Shown: positions 34,777-45,010 of the stretch, in pieces
Position numbering within the stretch: position 1 is the stretch's first letter
How the letters are laid out: every line of letters begins with the position of its first letter
Source of the DNA: Thiomicrorhabdus marina
GTDB taxonomy: Bacteria; Pseudomonadota; Gammaproteobacteria; Thiomicrospirales; Thiomicrospiraceae
Reading direction: 5' to 3'
Assembly: GCF_017571465.1 (NCBI RefSeq)
Contig: NZ_JAGETV010000001.1
Coordinates: forward strand, 186,001-250,000
DNA length: 64,000 nucleotides
Translations under genes and position numbers: made by a program
The notes under the pieces: model-generated
The model's database searches: none
What the model was told of the DNA's origin: nothing
Seen by the model: the letters and a program-made list of their open reading frames with translations, nothing else

Positions 34777-37700
34777 GTGGAACACAGTCATGGCACTTTT
34801 TTAAAACTGAAGCTTCCTAAGAGCATTGGTGACTTTTCGCAAGAAGACATTGATACCTTCACAGAATTTTTCGAGATTCCACCCGCCAATCATGGCCTCT
34901 TTCCCTTAACCCAAGCGCTTGAAAATATCTCTGCGATTCTGTTTCTCTTCAATTCAGACGAATTTTCTGAATTACAAAAAATTGCTCGTGTTTTAAATAC
35001 GCATAGAAAAACACCAGAAATACTGACACAAATTTTACAGTCTACAAAAAGTTCTAGGACGGGATTTGCTGCAACTAATCCTGTGTATGAGTGTTTGATA
35101 AAAATACCTCATTCCAGTTCAGGGTCAAATATTTTCGAACTTCTAACTGCTTTACTTTTCTTAGCTCGAAAACATTCCAGGACCATTAAAGATCTATCCT
35201 TATCTAATAATGAATTTGTAGGTGTCGCTAGAGAAATTCGTACTTTAGCCGACAGAGGTAAACCATACTTTGAAACTTTGAGTGGTATTCCTGTAGAACT
35301 GAACTCATACGAATTGCTAAAAAAAGCATTAGATGAATTTGAAAAATTATTTCCTGCTATTTCGAATTCATTAAAAAAAATTATTCGTTATTTCTCGAAT
35401 GAACAACTTGTTCGTCCTGCCAAGAGTAATGGCTCTAAACCTAAACCAAGACCTGGTTCATCGAAAAACAAAAGAAAAACGCCATATAATCCTTTTGATC
35501 GTCCGATCTCACAGCCCGTCACTAGAAGACAATTACTTCCGAAAATCTCTCCCAATTCTGCTCGAAAAAACGATGATGAAGAGCTACTGATTCTGCCGGA
35601 GAATGACCAAGAAATCGTTCAACAATTAGGTGAGCTACTAGATGATACAACCCCACAAGATAAAGCTAAGGTCGATCCAAATATAGATGGCGAACCACTT
35701 TCAGTTGAAGGAATAAAAACTGCCGCCCAAGCAACGCAGCAAAAAGGCGTTATGCAGGCTCAATTTTGCAAGTATCGTTGGGAACAGCTTAGTCAAGCAG
35801 AAAACCATATCATTCAAGAACACATTCGGAGCCAAGAGTGTATTGAAGCGACTGCGGCGTTGTTAACGCTTGCTTTAGGTGCAGAACCAATTGTTTGGGG
35901 AGAATATGAATTAACCCATTCAGCTGTAGATAAAGCATATTTTGATATACCTAAAATGACGTGGGGGCATTCTATCTATGAGCATAAAAATGCTTGGCAA
36001 CCTGATGACAACTTAAAAAGTTATTTATCTGAAGTTGGTAACCAAGTGGAGCTGTTCATCCCTAAATTGATACTTCAAAGATTTCAGGAAGTTCAGATCA
36101 GTAGTGCTAATAACTTAGCTGAGTTACTAGGTTCTAGTCCTGAAAAACTTCAAGAAGTAACTGCGCAGTGGTTACTGAGTCTTTCTCCAAGAAACAGAGG
36201 ACTAACGCTCGCAAAATTGCGAAATCAACTTTACTTTACCGTTATGCAATTGACTATGGATGAAGTCGCGGCGCACTTCATTTGTGGGCAACCGACTTTT
36301 TTATTACCAATACAAGCTTTTTATACTGCATTCGATACAAAAAGTCTTAACGAGATTTATCAAAAGACATTGGCAGAGATATTTGATTCTAAAATATCGT
36401 CTCAGACCAGCGACTCCAATCAAAAGGTTGGCTCTAAACTACAAGTTGATAAGTGCTTTCATCGTGAGTTCGTTTTATCTCTAAAAGAAGTTCTCAATAA
36501 TATAGATGTAAAAGACTTTGTTGCTTATCATAATCACTTCACCATTTATACACACCAATTGTTGAGCTACGCAACTGGGCATCGTGATGTGGTTGATCCG
36601 TTTGCAAGACCACAAGACTTTATCGAAAGTATTCGATCCGTACTGGTTTTTGATAAGGAATCGGACGTAAGCCATATGGGCAGAATAAGTCCTATGGGTC
36701 GAATCGCATGGAGCCAGTTTGAAACTTATCAGAAACATCTACACCTACTTGCTATTCAACTTAGAGCGAACGGAGAGTCTTTTGCTTCTAAAATTGAACA
36801 GCTGTTGCAAGGCAAACAAACATTGCCGTTTTTATTTTTACTGGAATCAACGGACACTGGTTTGCAATCAGTCAGTATTCGAAGTTCGGTACTCAAAAGT
36901 GAAATTTCACAATGGCCTTTACCATTTAACTCTAACCGCCACTTTTTGGCGACGAATCTGCGTCCTCTGCTGAGTAATGTTGAACCCATTGATTACTTAG
37001 TCGGACATTTCCAGAATGGCACTCAGGCATTTGGCGCTGAATCGGCTTTAGCGCCATCTGACATTTCAGCCATTTTGGGTGAGAAACTGGATCATCTACT
37101 TGAGCAACTTGGGTTTGAAGTAATTGAATCTAAAATTCCTTCAAGACGAAAGAGCAATAGACATAAACTAGACGAAAAAAATCATGACGTACTGCTTGGC
37201 TATCAACAACGAGCTCAGACCAGAGCTAAAAAACTAGCAACGGCAAAAAAAATACTTACCGATGAGATCACTTCTCTTAAAAACAATATTAAGGGTGCTT
37301 ATACAAATCCCGCCCAGTTGGACAAACAAGAGTTTAATGAAGAAATTATCTGCTTGATTGATTCATCTTTGAAAGCTCTTATCGAAAACAAGAAAGTAAT
37401 CAATGTAGCAGATACAACAAGATCCTTTTACCGCCTGATAAAAAGGTTTCTTAAAACTGAATCAATCGAACTAAACTTGAATGTAAATCTAAGCAGCCTT
37501 TCTTCTGATCCTTCACCAGTAAACCCAGATACGGGCATGGATTATCATTCATTTATAAATCTTCGTGATGCATTTTTAGAGAGTACTTCAGATATATTGA
37601 ATGGACAAGATTCTATAGAATTTGTTGTTGCTTACAGTCTTTTAAATGAAATCTTTGTGGGTCATATCCATTCACCGAATTGGGTAGCAAATTACCCAAC

Positions 37701-40200
37701 AAGCTTTCGTGAAAGTCTTAGATTTGAAGATAACTTGGTATCTATTGAATTAACTGACAGTCTTAATCATACTAATAAATTTCGCTATCAATACTCTGTT
37801 GATACAAGTTTATTCTTGGTAGCCAGAAAAACGTTGATTTCTTCAGGTCGAGAATTTGAGTCTAAACAGTACAAGCACCATCTTAATGAAATCATAAAAA
37901 AACTTAAGAAAATTTACTCAGGCTTGACCATCAAGAAGCTTCTAAAAATGGCGTCGGCTGCTGATGTTATAGAGCTTCCTGGCGTAATTCGAGGAATCTA
38001 TACTGGAGTAAGTAAAAACTACTCAATTCCATTTCAGCGAAAACAGGCATTAAAGAATGCTAAAGCCATGAAAAGTATTCCTTCCACTGAACAAATGCGC
38101 CCATATGAACTCAATAAAGACTCACGATATTTTAATCCCAAAAAACCAAATTACAAAACCACAAAAGCTGTACAGAAAAGGATTAGACAGCTACTAAGAA
38201 AGCCAAATATTTCAGGACAGGAAGCCAGACAAAAAAAATTATTGATAGATGAAATAGAAGAAAAGATTGGTAATCACTGCGACATGCTTTATCCGATTTA
38301 TGGCTTTTTGCTGGAATGGGGTCTACATCAACTTAGAACGTCGAAAAAACGAAAAGCCAAATACATTAATAAGAAAGTTCATTCTAACTCTAATGCGTTG
38401 ATCGAAATTTTTAAAGATGCTGATCCTGCCATGATGACAGAAAGTGACTTTATTGATTCTTACAATAAAGTTCTGTCTTATTACCCGTCCTTTTCCGATA
38501 AATCGCAAGAGATAAAAGAGCATCTATTAGGATTGATGGAATTTCATGAATTTTTAATGACTTCTTTTGGCGTAATGGATATCGATTTTTCAGACTTAGA
38601 TATCCCAGATATTTTGGCTAGCCAAATGGTAAATGCAAATCTTATTAACTTTACTGAATATTATGAGATATTCAAATTACTCCGGAACGATAGCTATTCT
38701 TCATCGGCCAGTCAGATCAGGCAAAGCGTTGTTTTTTGCTTAGGCTTTAATTTTGGATTACGAGCCGGTGAAGTATTTTCGATTGCAATGAGAGATATCT
38801 ACATCTGCACTGAAAATCCTGAAAAGAGTACTTTAACGATACAACCTAATAAGATTGATAGACTTAAAACCGACGCATCAAAACGTAATCTTCCGTTAAC
38901 TTTATGGCTTAATGACGAAGAAATTTTGCTACTGAATGAGCTTGTTGAGTTGAGGAAAGCAGAAGGTGCGATCGATGAGGACCCGCTTGTTGGAACAAGC
39001 ACGAAATCAACCGTAGAAGATCAGGACGTTATCAAAAATAGAATCGTTCAAATAATGAGAGTGTTTACTGGTGATTCGAGCTTGAAATTTCATCATCTGA
39101 GACATTCTTTTGCTTCTTGGATGACTACTGCGCTTTTGAAGTACCCAAGCGACATTATTGATATTCTTGATAAAAAAGTACAAATGGTGCAGAGCCATTT
39201 TGATTTTTTAGGTTCACGCAAAGCACTTTTTCAACTTGCCGAACTGATGGGGCATGCACATCCATCGACGACTATTTTAAATTACATTCACATATTCGAT
39301 GGCTATCAATTCGAGGAAACCGCTTCGGTTGTAAATATTAGAAAGAACTATGAATATATATCACTGATCTCAAATGTTTCTAAACCGACTTTACGTCAAT
39401 GGGTTAAACGACATAAACCCGACAATTTGATTCATTACTGTCTAGAAAAAATATTAGAGCCGAGTTGCTTTGATTATCAGTATGAAGATTATGTATATGA
39501 GATTCCTTCCTGTAAACCACTTCAAAGCAGCCTGAAATTTGAGCAAGTTGACTGGTTCATCTCAAGGTTTGAAAACATTAAAAATCATCAAAATATTGCA
39601 ACGGTATTTTCTTGCACTTTGAGTGATGTTGAGGTTTTTATACAAATCTTAAAGTCCATTATCGAAGGGTCAGGATATGTTCCACGGCCATTAATATCTT
39701 TATTTGCTGATACGGAAGAACAACGTCAAACCATAGAAAAGTCATTCAATTTACAAAACTTACCAAGGCAAAATATTGATCGGGCATGGATTCATAATTT
39801 TGAGAGTTTATTGAGCAGTGAGACGGTAGAGTTATCTGAATACCTCAAGATTTGGTCTCGATATGTTTATCCAGATGAAACGTGGTGGAAATTTGAAAAA
39901 CCGGAACAGTTTTCGGCTTTTGTTAAGTTTTTACAATCTTCCGGCATTCAGCAAAAAGAAATCGTTCTGAAGAGTCAAAGTGGAAATATCGACTTAGATA
40001 TTTCCAGCAACATTCATCAAGAAGCATATCCTAAAAGCCATAAATCTAAAGCATCAAAGCGATACTTTAATCTGAACTTATCACCTGTCGACGCAGAACT
40101 ATCCGTGGTTAAACGAAATGGTAAGTCAGTGGTCCGAACAATTAACTATTATTTCTTCTTGGCCGCTTTGATAGCTAATTTTATGCAGAAAAGATTTTAA
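34777..40200 (+). CDS. Giant tyrosine-recombinase-like protein (1807 aa)
   Basis: Starts at GTG 34777 with AAGGA 6 bases upstream. About 1300 residues of unrecognised, mostly helical sequence precede a tyrosine-recombinase catalytic domain. A basic low-complexity linker is near 208-240. The catalytic set is complete: R1329 (GLRAGEV), a basic turn (KRNLPL), H1439-x-x-R1442 (HHLRHSF), H1493 (MGHAH) and Y1503 (NYIHIF). Some 300 further residues of unknown fold follow. Normal integrases are 350-450 residues. The gene is AT-rich relative to the flanks and sits beside a split tRNA, so it is probably the recombinase of a mobile island. It may be akin to large recombinase-like proteins such as GmtY of Gamma-Mobile-Trio elements; that comparison is from memory and unverified. 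Confidence 0.8.
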   Translation: MEHSHGTFLKLKLPKSIGDFSQEDIDTFTEFFEIPPANHGLFPLTQALENISAILFLFNSDEFSELQKIARVLNTHRKTPEILTQILQSTKSSRTGFAATNPVYECLIKIPHSSSGSNIFELLTALLFLARKHSRTIKDLSLSNNEFVGVAREIRTLADRGKPYFETLSGIPVELNSYELLKKALDEFEKLFPAISNSLKKIIRYFSNEQLVRPAKSNGSKPKPRPGSSKNKRKTPYNPFDRPISQPVTRRQLLPKISPNSARKNDDEELLILPENDQEIVQQLGELLDDTTPQDKAKVDPNIDGEPLSVEGIKTAAQATQQKGVMQAQFCKYRWEQLSQAENHIIQEHIRSQECIEATAALLTLALGAEPIVWGEYELTHSAVDKAYFDIPKMTWGHSIYEHKNAWQPDDNLKSYLSEVGNQVELFIPKLILQRFQEVQISSANNLAELLGSSPEKLQEVTAQWLLSLSPRNRGLTLAKLRNQLYFTVMQLTMDEVAAHFICGQPTFLLPIQAFYTAFDTKSLNEIYQKTLAEIFDSKISSQTSDSNQKVGSKLQVDKCFHREFVLSLKEVLNNIDVKDFVAYHNHFTIYTHQLLSYATGHRDVVDPFARPQDFIESIRSVLVFDKESDVSHMGRISPMGRIAWSQFETYQKHLHLLAIQLRANGESFASKIEQLLQGKQTLPFLFLLESTDTGLQSVSIRSSVLKSEISQWPLPFNSNRHFLATNLRPLLSNVEPIDYLVGHFQNGTQAFGAESALAPSDISAILGEKLDHLLEQLGFEVIESKIPSRRKSNRHKLDEKNHDVLLGYQQRAQTRAKKLATAKKILTDEITSLKNNIKGAYTNPAQLDKQEFNEEIICLIDSSLKALIENKKVINVADTTRSFYRLIKRFLKTESIELNLNVNLSSLSSDPSPVNPDTGMDYHSFINLRDAFLESTSDILNGQDSIEFVVAYSLLNEIFVGHIHSPNWVANYPTSFRESLRFEDNLVSIELTDSLNHTNKFRYQYSVDTSLFLVARKTLISSGREFESKQYKHHLNEIIKKLKKIYSGLTIKKLLKMASAADVIELPGVIRGIYTGVSKNYSIPFQRKQALKNAKAMKSIPSTEQMRPYELNKDSRYFNPKKPNYKTTKAVQKRIRQLLRKPNISGQEARQKKLLIDEIEEKIGNHCDMLYPIYGFLLEWGLHQLRTSKKRKAKYINKKVHSNSNALIEIFKDADPAMMTESDFIDSYNKVLSYYPSFSDKSQEIKEHLLGLMEFHEFLMTSFGVMDIDFSDLDIPDILASQMVNANLINFTEYYEIFKLLRNDSYSSSASQIRQSVVFCLGFNFGLRAGEVFSIAMRDIYICTENPEKSTLTIQPNKIDRLKTDASKRNLPLTLWLNDEEILLLNELVELRKAEGAIDEDPLVGTSTKSTVEDQDVIKNRIVQIMRVFTGDSSLKFHHLRHSFASWMTTALLKYPSDIIDILDKKVQMVQSHFDFLGSRKALFQLAELMGHAHPSTTILNYIHIFDGYQFEETASVVNIRKNYEYISLISNVSKPTLRQWVKRHKPDNLIHYCLEKILEPSCFDYQYEDYVYEIPSCKPLQSSLKFEQVDWFISRFENIKNHQNIATVFSCTLSDVEVFIQILKSIIEGSGYVPRPLISLFADTEEQRQTIEKSFNLQNLPRQNIDRAWIHNFESLLSSETVELSEYLKIWSRYVYPDETWWKFEKPEQFSAFVKFLQSSGIQQKEIVLKSQSGNIDLDISSNIHQEAYPKSHKSKASKRYFNLNLSPVDAELSVVKRNGKSVVRTINYYFFLAALIANFMQKRF

Positions 40201-41185
40201 TTCTCGACGTAATATATTTTGAAATTTCATCTAAGAGCTCTAATTTGTGATCCTTGTTGGGCATTTTTGCTATTTTCGACATGTTTAGTGAAAGCATTTC
40301 TATTTCTTCTTCAAATTCAATGTCGAGATAGTCTTTGAAAGTTTTACTTTTATCTGCCGTCGGATTATAGGTCACCTTCACAGGTATATTCCAAACCGCA
40401 GAAACTTTTATTAAGTTGAGTTGATCATCATTTTGTACGTAAAATTTGAATTGCCTCCCATCAGACGTCACTCCACCAAACCTCTTGAATTTTGCTTCAT
40501 CGGAAAACTCTTTTACCCATAATTTTAAATCACAATTATTGAATTCCGATTTGAGCGAATTACCTTGTGAATCATCAGTATCTGCAAGATCAATTTGAGG
40601 GTTTGTAGGCTTGCTCGGTTGATCTTCTGTTTCAAAGTCATCCTCAACACTTTCATTTTCAGAAGGCGTCTCAGTATCTGGTAAATTTTGGTTGAGTGGG
40701 TTTTGAACTTTCTCACCTTCAACTTTGTCATCAGACAAAATTACACTATCATCAGGGGCTGGATTAATTAGCTCGTCTTCTTCTGAGAGTTTAGCACCAT
40801 TGTTATTCGATTCAGCATTCGAAGGCGGCTTTGGAATTAAATCTTCGTTTTTGCTTTTTTTTGTCGGTTCTTCCAACTCTTGCAATTCATTAATTTTTTC
40901 AAAATGCTTAATTAATTCGGCTCTCGATAGAACGCCCAATCCTTCAATCCAGTCATTTTTACTTTGGGCATAAATCTGAATTTTTGGATTTGGGCTATCA
41001 GATTCGGCCACCGTGAAATGAAAATTGCTAAAATTTACGTTTTTAAAAACTCGTTCAAAAGAATTTTTTAAGCTCGTAATTTCTTCATCGAGTTTATGTA
41101 CTTGTGTTATGTCGAAAAGATTTTTTCCCCTTATTTCAAGAGAAAAACCCTCAAGCCGATCTTCAAAAATTAATCTCAAAAACAT
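40181..41185 (-). CDS. Acidic two-domain protein, unknown, convergent with giant recombinase
   Basis: 334 residues. An N-terminal globular part (about 1-105, ending ...RAELIKHFEKINEL) is followed by a long acidic, Pro/Asn/Ser-rich linker (about 110-215) and a C-terminal domain (LKLWVKEFSDEAKFKRFGGVTSDGRQFKFYVQNDDQLNLIKVSAVWNIPVKVTYNP). It overlaps the recombinase gene tail-to-tail by 20 bases, so the two are probably a conserved pair. No homology recognised. Acidic disordered linkers can mimic DNA, but no function is claimed. Confidence 0.65.
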   Translation of the reverse strand: MFLRLIFEDRLEGFSLEIRGKNLFDITQVHKLDEEITSLKNSFERVFKNVNFSNFHFTVAESDSPNPKIQIYAQSKNDWIEGLGVLSRAELIKHFEKINELQELEEPTKKSKNEDLIPKPPSNAESNNNGAKLSEEDELINPAPDDSVILSDDKVEGEKVQNPLNQNLPDTETPSENESVEDDFETEDQPSKPTNPQIDLADTDDSQGNSLKSEFNNCDLKLWVKEFSDEAKFKRFGGVTSDGRQFKFYVQNDDQLNLIKVSAVWNIPVKVTYNPTADKSKTFKDYLDIEFEEEIEMLSLNMSKIAKMPNKDHKLELLDEISKYITSRIKIFSA

Positions 41186-41566
41186 TTTAGGACTCCTTTA
41201 AAAACTCAAAACCGTATGTGTTTTTCTAACTACCCAACTAAGAGCTGCTTGTGCTGAAATGCGCATTTTTTTGCAATTCATCAATAAATAGGTGTTTTGC
41301 ATGCGTTTTAAACTCAGAATTTGATTTTCTGATAAAAAAATTTTGCGAAGATTTTTATTAATGCAGGTAGATGCTAAATCGAAAAAAGTAAAACCCACTG
41401 CTAAAGTCGTTCAAAAATTGAGTAATTAGTTTTTTATTTGATTTTTAGCTGTTAGGAACTTAAATTTTTGGAGTAATAAAACGTTTAAGAAGAATGGTGT
41501 AAGCTGTAATTCCGAGATCGATTGGCAGGCTAGGCTGACGAAATTATTATCAGCTTTGCCTTTTGG
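41186..41566. other. Intergenic region, no feature assigned
   Basis: AT-rich 380 bases between the acidic protein gene and the HD-domain gene. It has short open frames without ribosome-binding sites. I looked for a tRNA 3' half marking an element end and did not find one. Confidence 0.5.
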
Positions 41567-42493
41567 TTAGTTTAAGCGACAGATCTTTTGCTGATTTGCC
41601 CCCGCTTGGTAGAAGGCAAATTGATAGCTTTCTGGTTTGTCCTTAAATGAAACTTTTCGAAGATTGCAGTTAGTGCTCATCTGGTCAGCAAGTTTGATGA
41701 TGTAGCCACCCATGTATAAACAAAACCCTTGTTTCTCTGTCCATGAAAGCAAATACACCAAAGCATCATGACCATCTTTCCATTGAGTCGCAAACTCTGC
41801 CAAGGGTATTGCCAACGCCATTAAGTTCAAAGAGTCATGCGCCACAGAATAACCAAGATTGGTGTAACTCGACTCATCTAAGGTAAAGACTTTTCCTGCA
41901 TCATGAAACAAGGCTGCGAGTAAGGTCAGTTCTCTCTCATTCAAGCTCATACCGGCCGGTAAGTTTTTGTAGGCGGTTTGCAAGCATTCTAAAGAATGTT
42001 CAAGCAAACCACTTGGCACTGAATGATGGTGCGATTTACTGGCCGGTACGGCGACAAACTTTTTCATAAATTCGGTTTGACGAAAACAATTCCAAAAAAA
42101 CGTTTTGGCAGCTTCTCCAGTAAGAAAGTTGCCAAAACGGATTAATCGCTCTAGCAATTCAAACTGGTAACAACTTTGATACACGGGCCATAGTTCTTTA
42201 AAGCTCAAAGGTGCTTGAAGAATCCGCCAGTCGATCACTTGAGATTGCCAGTCAAATTTTAACCATGCAAAAATTGTATGATCTTCTTGAAGTGTCAACT
42301 GTTGGAACTGAATAAAAAACGCTTCAGTTACCTGAAACACAACCTGTTCGCTTGATTCTAAAAGAATCAAACAGCTGTATTGCGTGGGTTGATTTGGCTG
42401 TGCATTAACAGACACTTTCATTAAGCTGCCAAGAATTGTTTTATGCTGACCATTTTGCATACTGGCTGGCGCCATCATGGGTAAATTAATCAT
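41567..42493 (-). CDS. HD-domain protein related to TraI_2/MobH relaxase N-domain
   Basis: 308 residues. N-terminal OB-like part (LMKVSVNAQPNQPTQYSCLILLES) and a metal-dependent HD hydrolase core: HHHSVPSGLLEHSLECL near residue 155 and LLAALFHDAGKVFTL near residue 190, with AHDSL after it. The HHH plus HD pattern is that of the TraI_2 (MobH) relaxase domain, which in short form is often found beside integrases. It overlaps the upstream integrase stop by four bases and is the last gene of the xis-int-int-HD operon. A role in element transfer or nucleotide hydrolysis is inferred. Confidence 0.7.
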   Translation of the reverse strand: MINLPMMAPASMQNGQHKTILGSLMKVSVNAQPNQPTQYSCLILLESSEQVVFQVTEAFFIQFQQLTLQEDHTIFAWLKFDWQSQVIDWRILQAPLSFKELWPVYQSCYQFELLERLIRFGNFLTGEAAKTFFWNCFRQTEFMKKFVAVPASKSHHHSVPSGLLEHSLECLQTAYKNLPAGMSLNERELTLLAALFHDAGKVFTLDESSYTNLGYSVAHDSLNLMALAIPLAEFATQWKDGHDALVYLLSWTEKQGFCLYMGGYIIKLADQMSTNCNLRKVSFKDKPESYQFAFYQAGANQQKICRLN

Positions 42494-43722
42494 TCTGACA
42501 CCTCCTGATGGTCAATCGATTGCAATGAGTCGATGGGATTGTTGTCAGGCGATTGATACGCTCGTTGCAACAAACTATCAACCGATAGGTTCTTCTGGAA
42601 TGTTAGGCTTGGAACAAACTCTCCATAAGTTCGGATTACCTCACCACGGTATGTCGCCCCCAGTTCTTTGGCGACAACCGTCGGATTTATTCCTTGATTT
42701 AACCAAATCACTGCCGAGGTATGCCGAATATGCACTGGACTTCGGTAAGCAATCCCTGTCTTTTTGCATACGGTTTTCCATGCTCGGTTACAGAAGTTAG
42801 AGTTGTTTACGGGAGTGTCTTTACCTTGTGTTTTAAAAACAGTGGAATCCAAATGATCAAACGTCTGCTCATAATGCTCTACGAGCGCTTCATGCACTCT
42901 TAAGCTCATATGAACCACACGATTCGAATCTTCTCCTTTAATGGGACGAAACCCGACTCGCTCACAATAAACTTCGACCACATGAATGACACCAGCTTGC
43001 AAATTAACCGATTTCCAACGTAGGCCGTTGATCTCTCGAGTACGCAACCCGGTATAAAACCAAACGAGAATATAGGTTCGGTAGTTTGGGTTAATCGCAT
43101 TAATAATCTGCTCGACTTCGTCTTCTGTGAAAGGCCAAATCTTTTGCGGCACTTTCAAAAAAGGAATATCGATGAATGGCGAGTCAAACTGTAACTGCTT
43201 TGACGCATCATCAATAATTAAACGCAAAATCTGCAAGCTACGATTCACGGTGGCAGGTTTAATCAGCTCGCCATTTTCAGGGTTTACCATCTTCAATAAA
43301 GCTGCACGGTACTCCAAAATATCCTCACGCTTGATTGATGCCAGTTCCGTCTTTTCCCAATACGGACGAATTCGCTTTTGGTAATAATTCAGATAGCCTG
43401 AAAGTGAATGTGGTCGGAGCTTATTAGCCTGTTGTTGAAACCAAATCTCTGCAAAGGCGTCCAAAGTAGGACTTGCTTGATTTTCCTGCATGGAATACTC
43501 AAGCTGAATCTTTTGAATTTTGCCAAGCAGTCTACTCTCTGGAAAACATGTTCTGTAATCCAAGCAGTCATTTTCAATATCAGCAAGAATCTGTTTCAAC
43601 ACCTTATCCACTTTTTTACGGTTGGTTTTAGTGTCTTTGAGAGATGTCTGTTCCCGCAAGCGAACACCGTGCAGAGTAAAGTCGAGGATCAGCTTGCCAT
43701 TTCGAGTGGTTACCTTAGCCAT
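42490..43722 (-). CDS. Tyrosine integrase paralogue with altered active site
   Basis: 410 residues with the DUF3596-type arm-binding N-domain (AKVTTRNGKLILDFTLHGVRLREQTSLKDTKTNR), core-binding domain (LRPHSLSGYLNYYQKRIRPYWEK) and catalytic domain: GLRTREINGL (Arg I), SPVHIRHTSA (Arg II) and Tyr in RTYGEF. The usual LGH/MGH box reads ELGATYRGE, so the conserved His is replaced by Ala. AAGGAGGTG lies 6 bases before the ATG. It overlaps the sister integrase by eight bases. It may be an inactive partner or a directionality subunit (inference). Confidence 0.82.
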   Translation of the reverse strand: MAKVTTRNGKLILDFTLHGVRLREQTSLKDTKTNRKKVDKVLKQILADIENDCLDYRTCFPESRLLGKIQKIQLEYSMQENQASPTLDAFAEIWFQQQANKLRPHSLSGYLNYYQKRIRPYWEKTELASIKREDILEYRAALLKMVNPENGELIKPATVNRSLQILRLIIDDASKQLQFDSPFIDIPFLKVPQKIWPFTEDEVEQIINAINPNYRTYILVWFYTGLRTREINGLRWKSVNLQAGVIHVVEVYCERVGFRPIKGEDSNRVVHMSLRVHEALVEHYEQTFDHLDSTVFKTQGKDTPVNNSNFCNRAWKTVCKKTGIAYRSPVHIRHTSAVIWLNQGINPTVVAKELGATYRGEVIRTYGEFVPSLTFQKNLSVDSLLQRAYQSPDNNPIDSLQSIDHQEVSE

Positions 43723-45010
43723 GGTTCACCTCCTTGTCATTCAAGACAAAATCAGTTTCTAACATTGCCTCGTTAAAAGTTGCTTCACTCTCACCAATCA
43801 TTGCCGGTAACTGTGGCGTGATTGAATTCGCGACTGATGTTTTCTCTTTCATCAATGATTCAAAAGCCGAACCATCTTGGCGCGTCAAGTTCGGTACAAA
43901 ACGCCCATAGGTGGTAAAAATCATTTCTGTTGAGGTGTGTCCCATCTGACGTGCCACCCAGGTAGCATTTTCACCGGCCGCTAACAGCAGGCAGCAATAA
44001 GTATGTCTGGACTGATAAGGGCTTCGATACTCAATACCCAATTGTTTCAACACGGTCTTCCAAGCCCGGCAACGGAAATTATTACTGTGCACAGGGCCGC
44101 TAGTTTCAGGTTTGGTAAATACCGTCTGTTCATCATTGCCAAAATAGTGCAAATCAAAATGGGTTTTCAATGCCTCATAAACCAATGCCGACATCTGCAC
44201 ATCACGTTGTGATGAGTCATTTTTGGTGTACTGAAAACCACTTTGCTCAGAATAGGTTTCTCGAACTTTGATCACTCTGTTATCAAAGTCCACATTTTTC
44301 CAACGCAGACCATTAACCTCACCTGTACGCAAGCCTGTGAAAAAACGCACCAAGACATAAATGCGAAACTCTGGTTGGATATGGTCAATAATCTGATGAA
44401 CTTCTTCCAAATTAAAAGGATGAATTTCCTTTTTGGGCTCCTTGAGCATTTGGATATTTCGATAAGGTGAAGTAAACTCATACTCGTCAGCGGCTTCATT
44501 AATAATCATTCTGAAAATTTTCAGAGTCTTGTTAACCGTGGCAGGGTCTAAACGATTTCCAGTGTTTTCGTTCGTATGTTTGGCGATGTCTGAACGAAAC
44601 TCTAAAATGTCTTGCCGTGTTATCCCGCTGACCTCTTTTCCTTCCCAGAAAGGCAGAATCCGCTTCTCGTAGTAATTTCGATACCCTGATGCAGTGCTTG
44701 AGCGCCAAGTTGGCTCCATGTTTTTGAACCACTTCTCAGCGACTTCTTCAAAAGACGGTGTAGCACTTCCCTGAATACGACGACGCTTCAAATCCATCTG
44801 CTCGATTTTGTCAGCCGTTTTGCTGTTTGGAAAATACTCACGATACTCAAAAATCCCCAACTCAATTTTGGCTAGAATTTTCTTCAACACCATATTGAGC
44901 TTATTGCGATTTTCCTTCGTGTCTTCAAGTATGGTTTGCTCGCGACAACGAATCCCCATGTAAGTAAAGTCGAATAACAATTTCCCATTTCGTTCTGCCA
45001 CTCTAGCCAT
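43715..45010 (-). CDS. Tyrosine integrase (DUF3596 arm domain)
   Basis: 431 residues, paralogous over its whole length to the next gene. Arm-binding domain ARVAERNGKLLFDFTYMGIRCREQTILEDTKENR; core-binding WRSSTASGYRNYYEKRILPFWEG; catalytic Arg I GLRTGEVNGL, SPYQSRHTYC box (this subfamily has YQxRH), MGHTSTEMI His and Tyr in TTYGRF. All catalytic positions are kept. Start 45010 is preceded by AAGGAGGTG at 7 bases, identical to the signal of the sister gene; the ATG at 45019 overlaps that signal. Likely catalyses integration and excision at the tRNA-Arg site. Confidence 0.88.
   Translation of the reverse strand: MARVAERNGKLLFDFTYMGIRCREQTILEDTKENRNKLNMVLKKILAKIELGIFEYREYFPNSKTADKIEQMDLKRRRIQGSATPSFEEVAEKWFKNMEPTWRSSTASGYRNYYEKRILPFWEGKEVSGITRQDILEFRSDIAKHTNENTGNRLDPATVNKTLKIFRMIINEAADEYEFTSPYRNIQMLKEPKKEIHPFNLEEVHQIIDHIQPEFRIYVLVRFFTGLRTGEVNGLRWKNVDFDNRVIKVRETYSEQSGFQYTKNDSSQRDVQMSALVYEALKTHFDLHYFGNDEQTVFTKPETSGPVHSNNFRCRAWKTVLKQLGIEYRSPYQSRHTYCCLLLAAGENATWVARQMGHTSTEMIFTTYGRFVPNLTRQDGSAFESLMKEKTSVANSITPQLPAMIGESEATFNEAMLETDFVLNDKEVNHG

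Noticed and set aside
34629-34820. 63-codon frame upstream of and overlapping the giant recombinase gene
   Set aside because: Lies across the repeat cluster and the recombinase start in another frame, without a ribosome-binding site.
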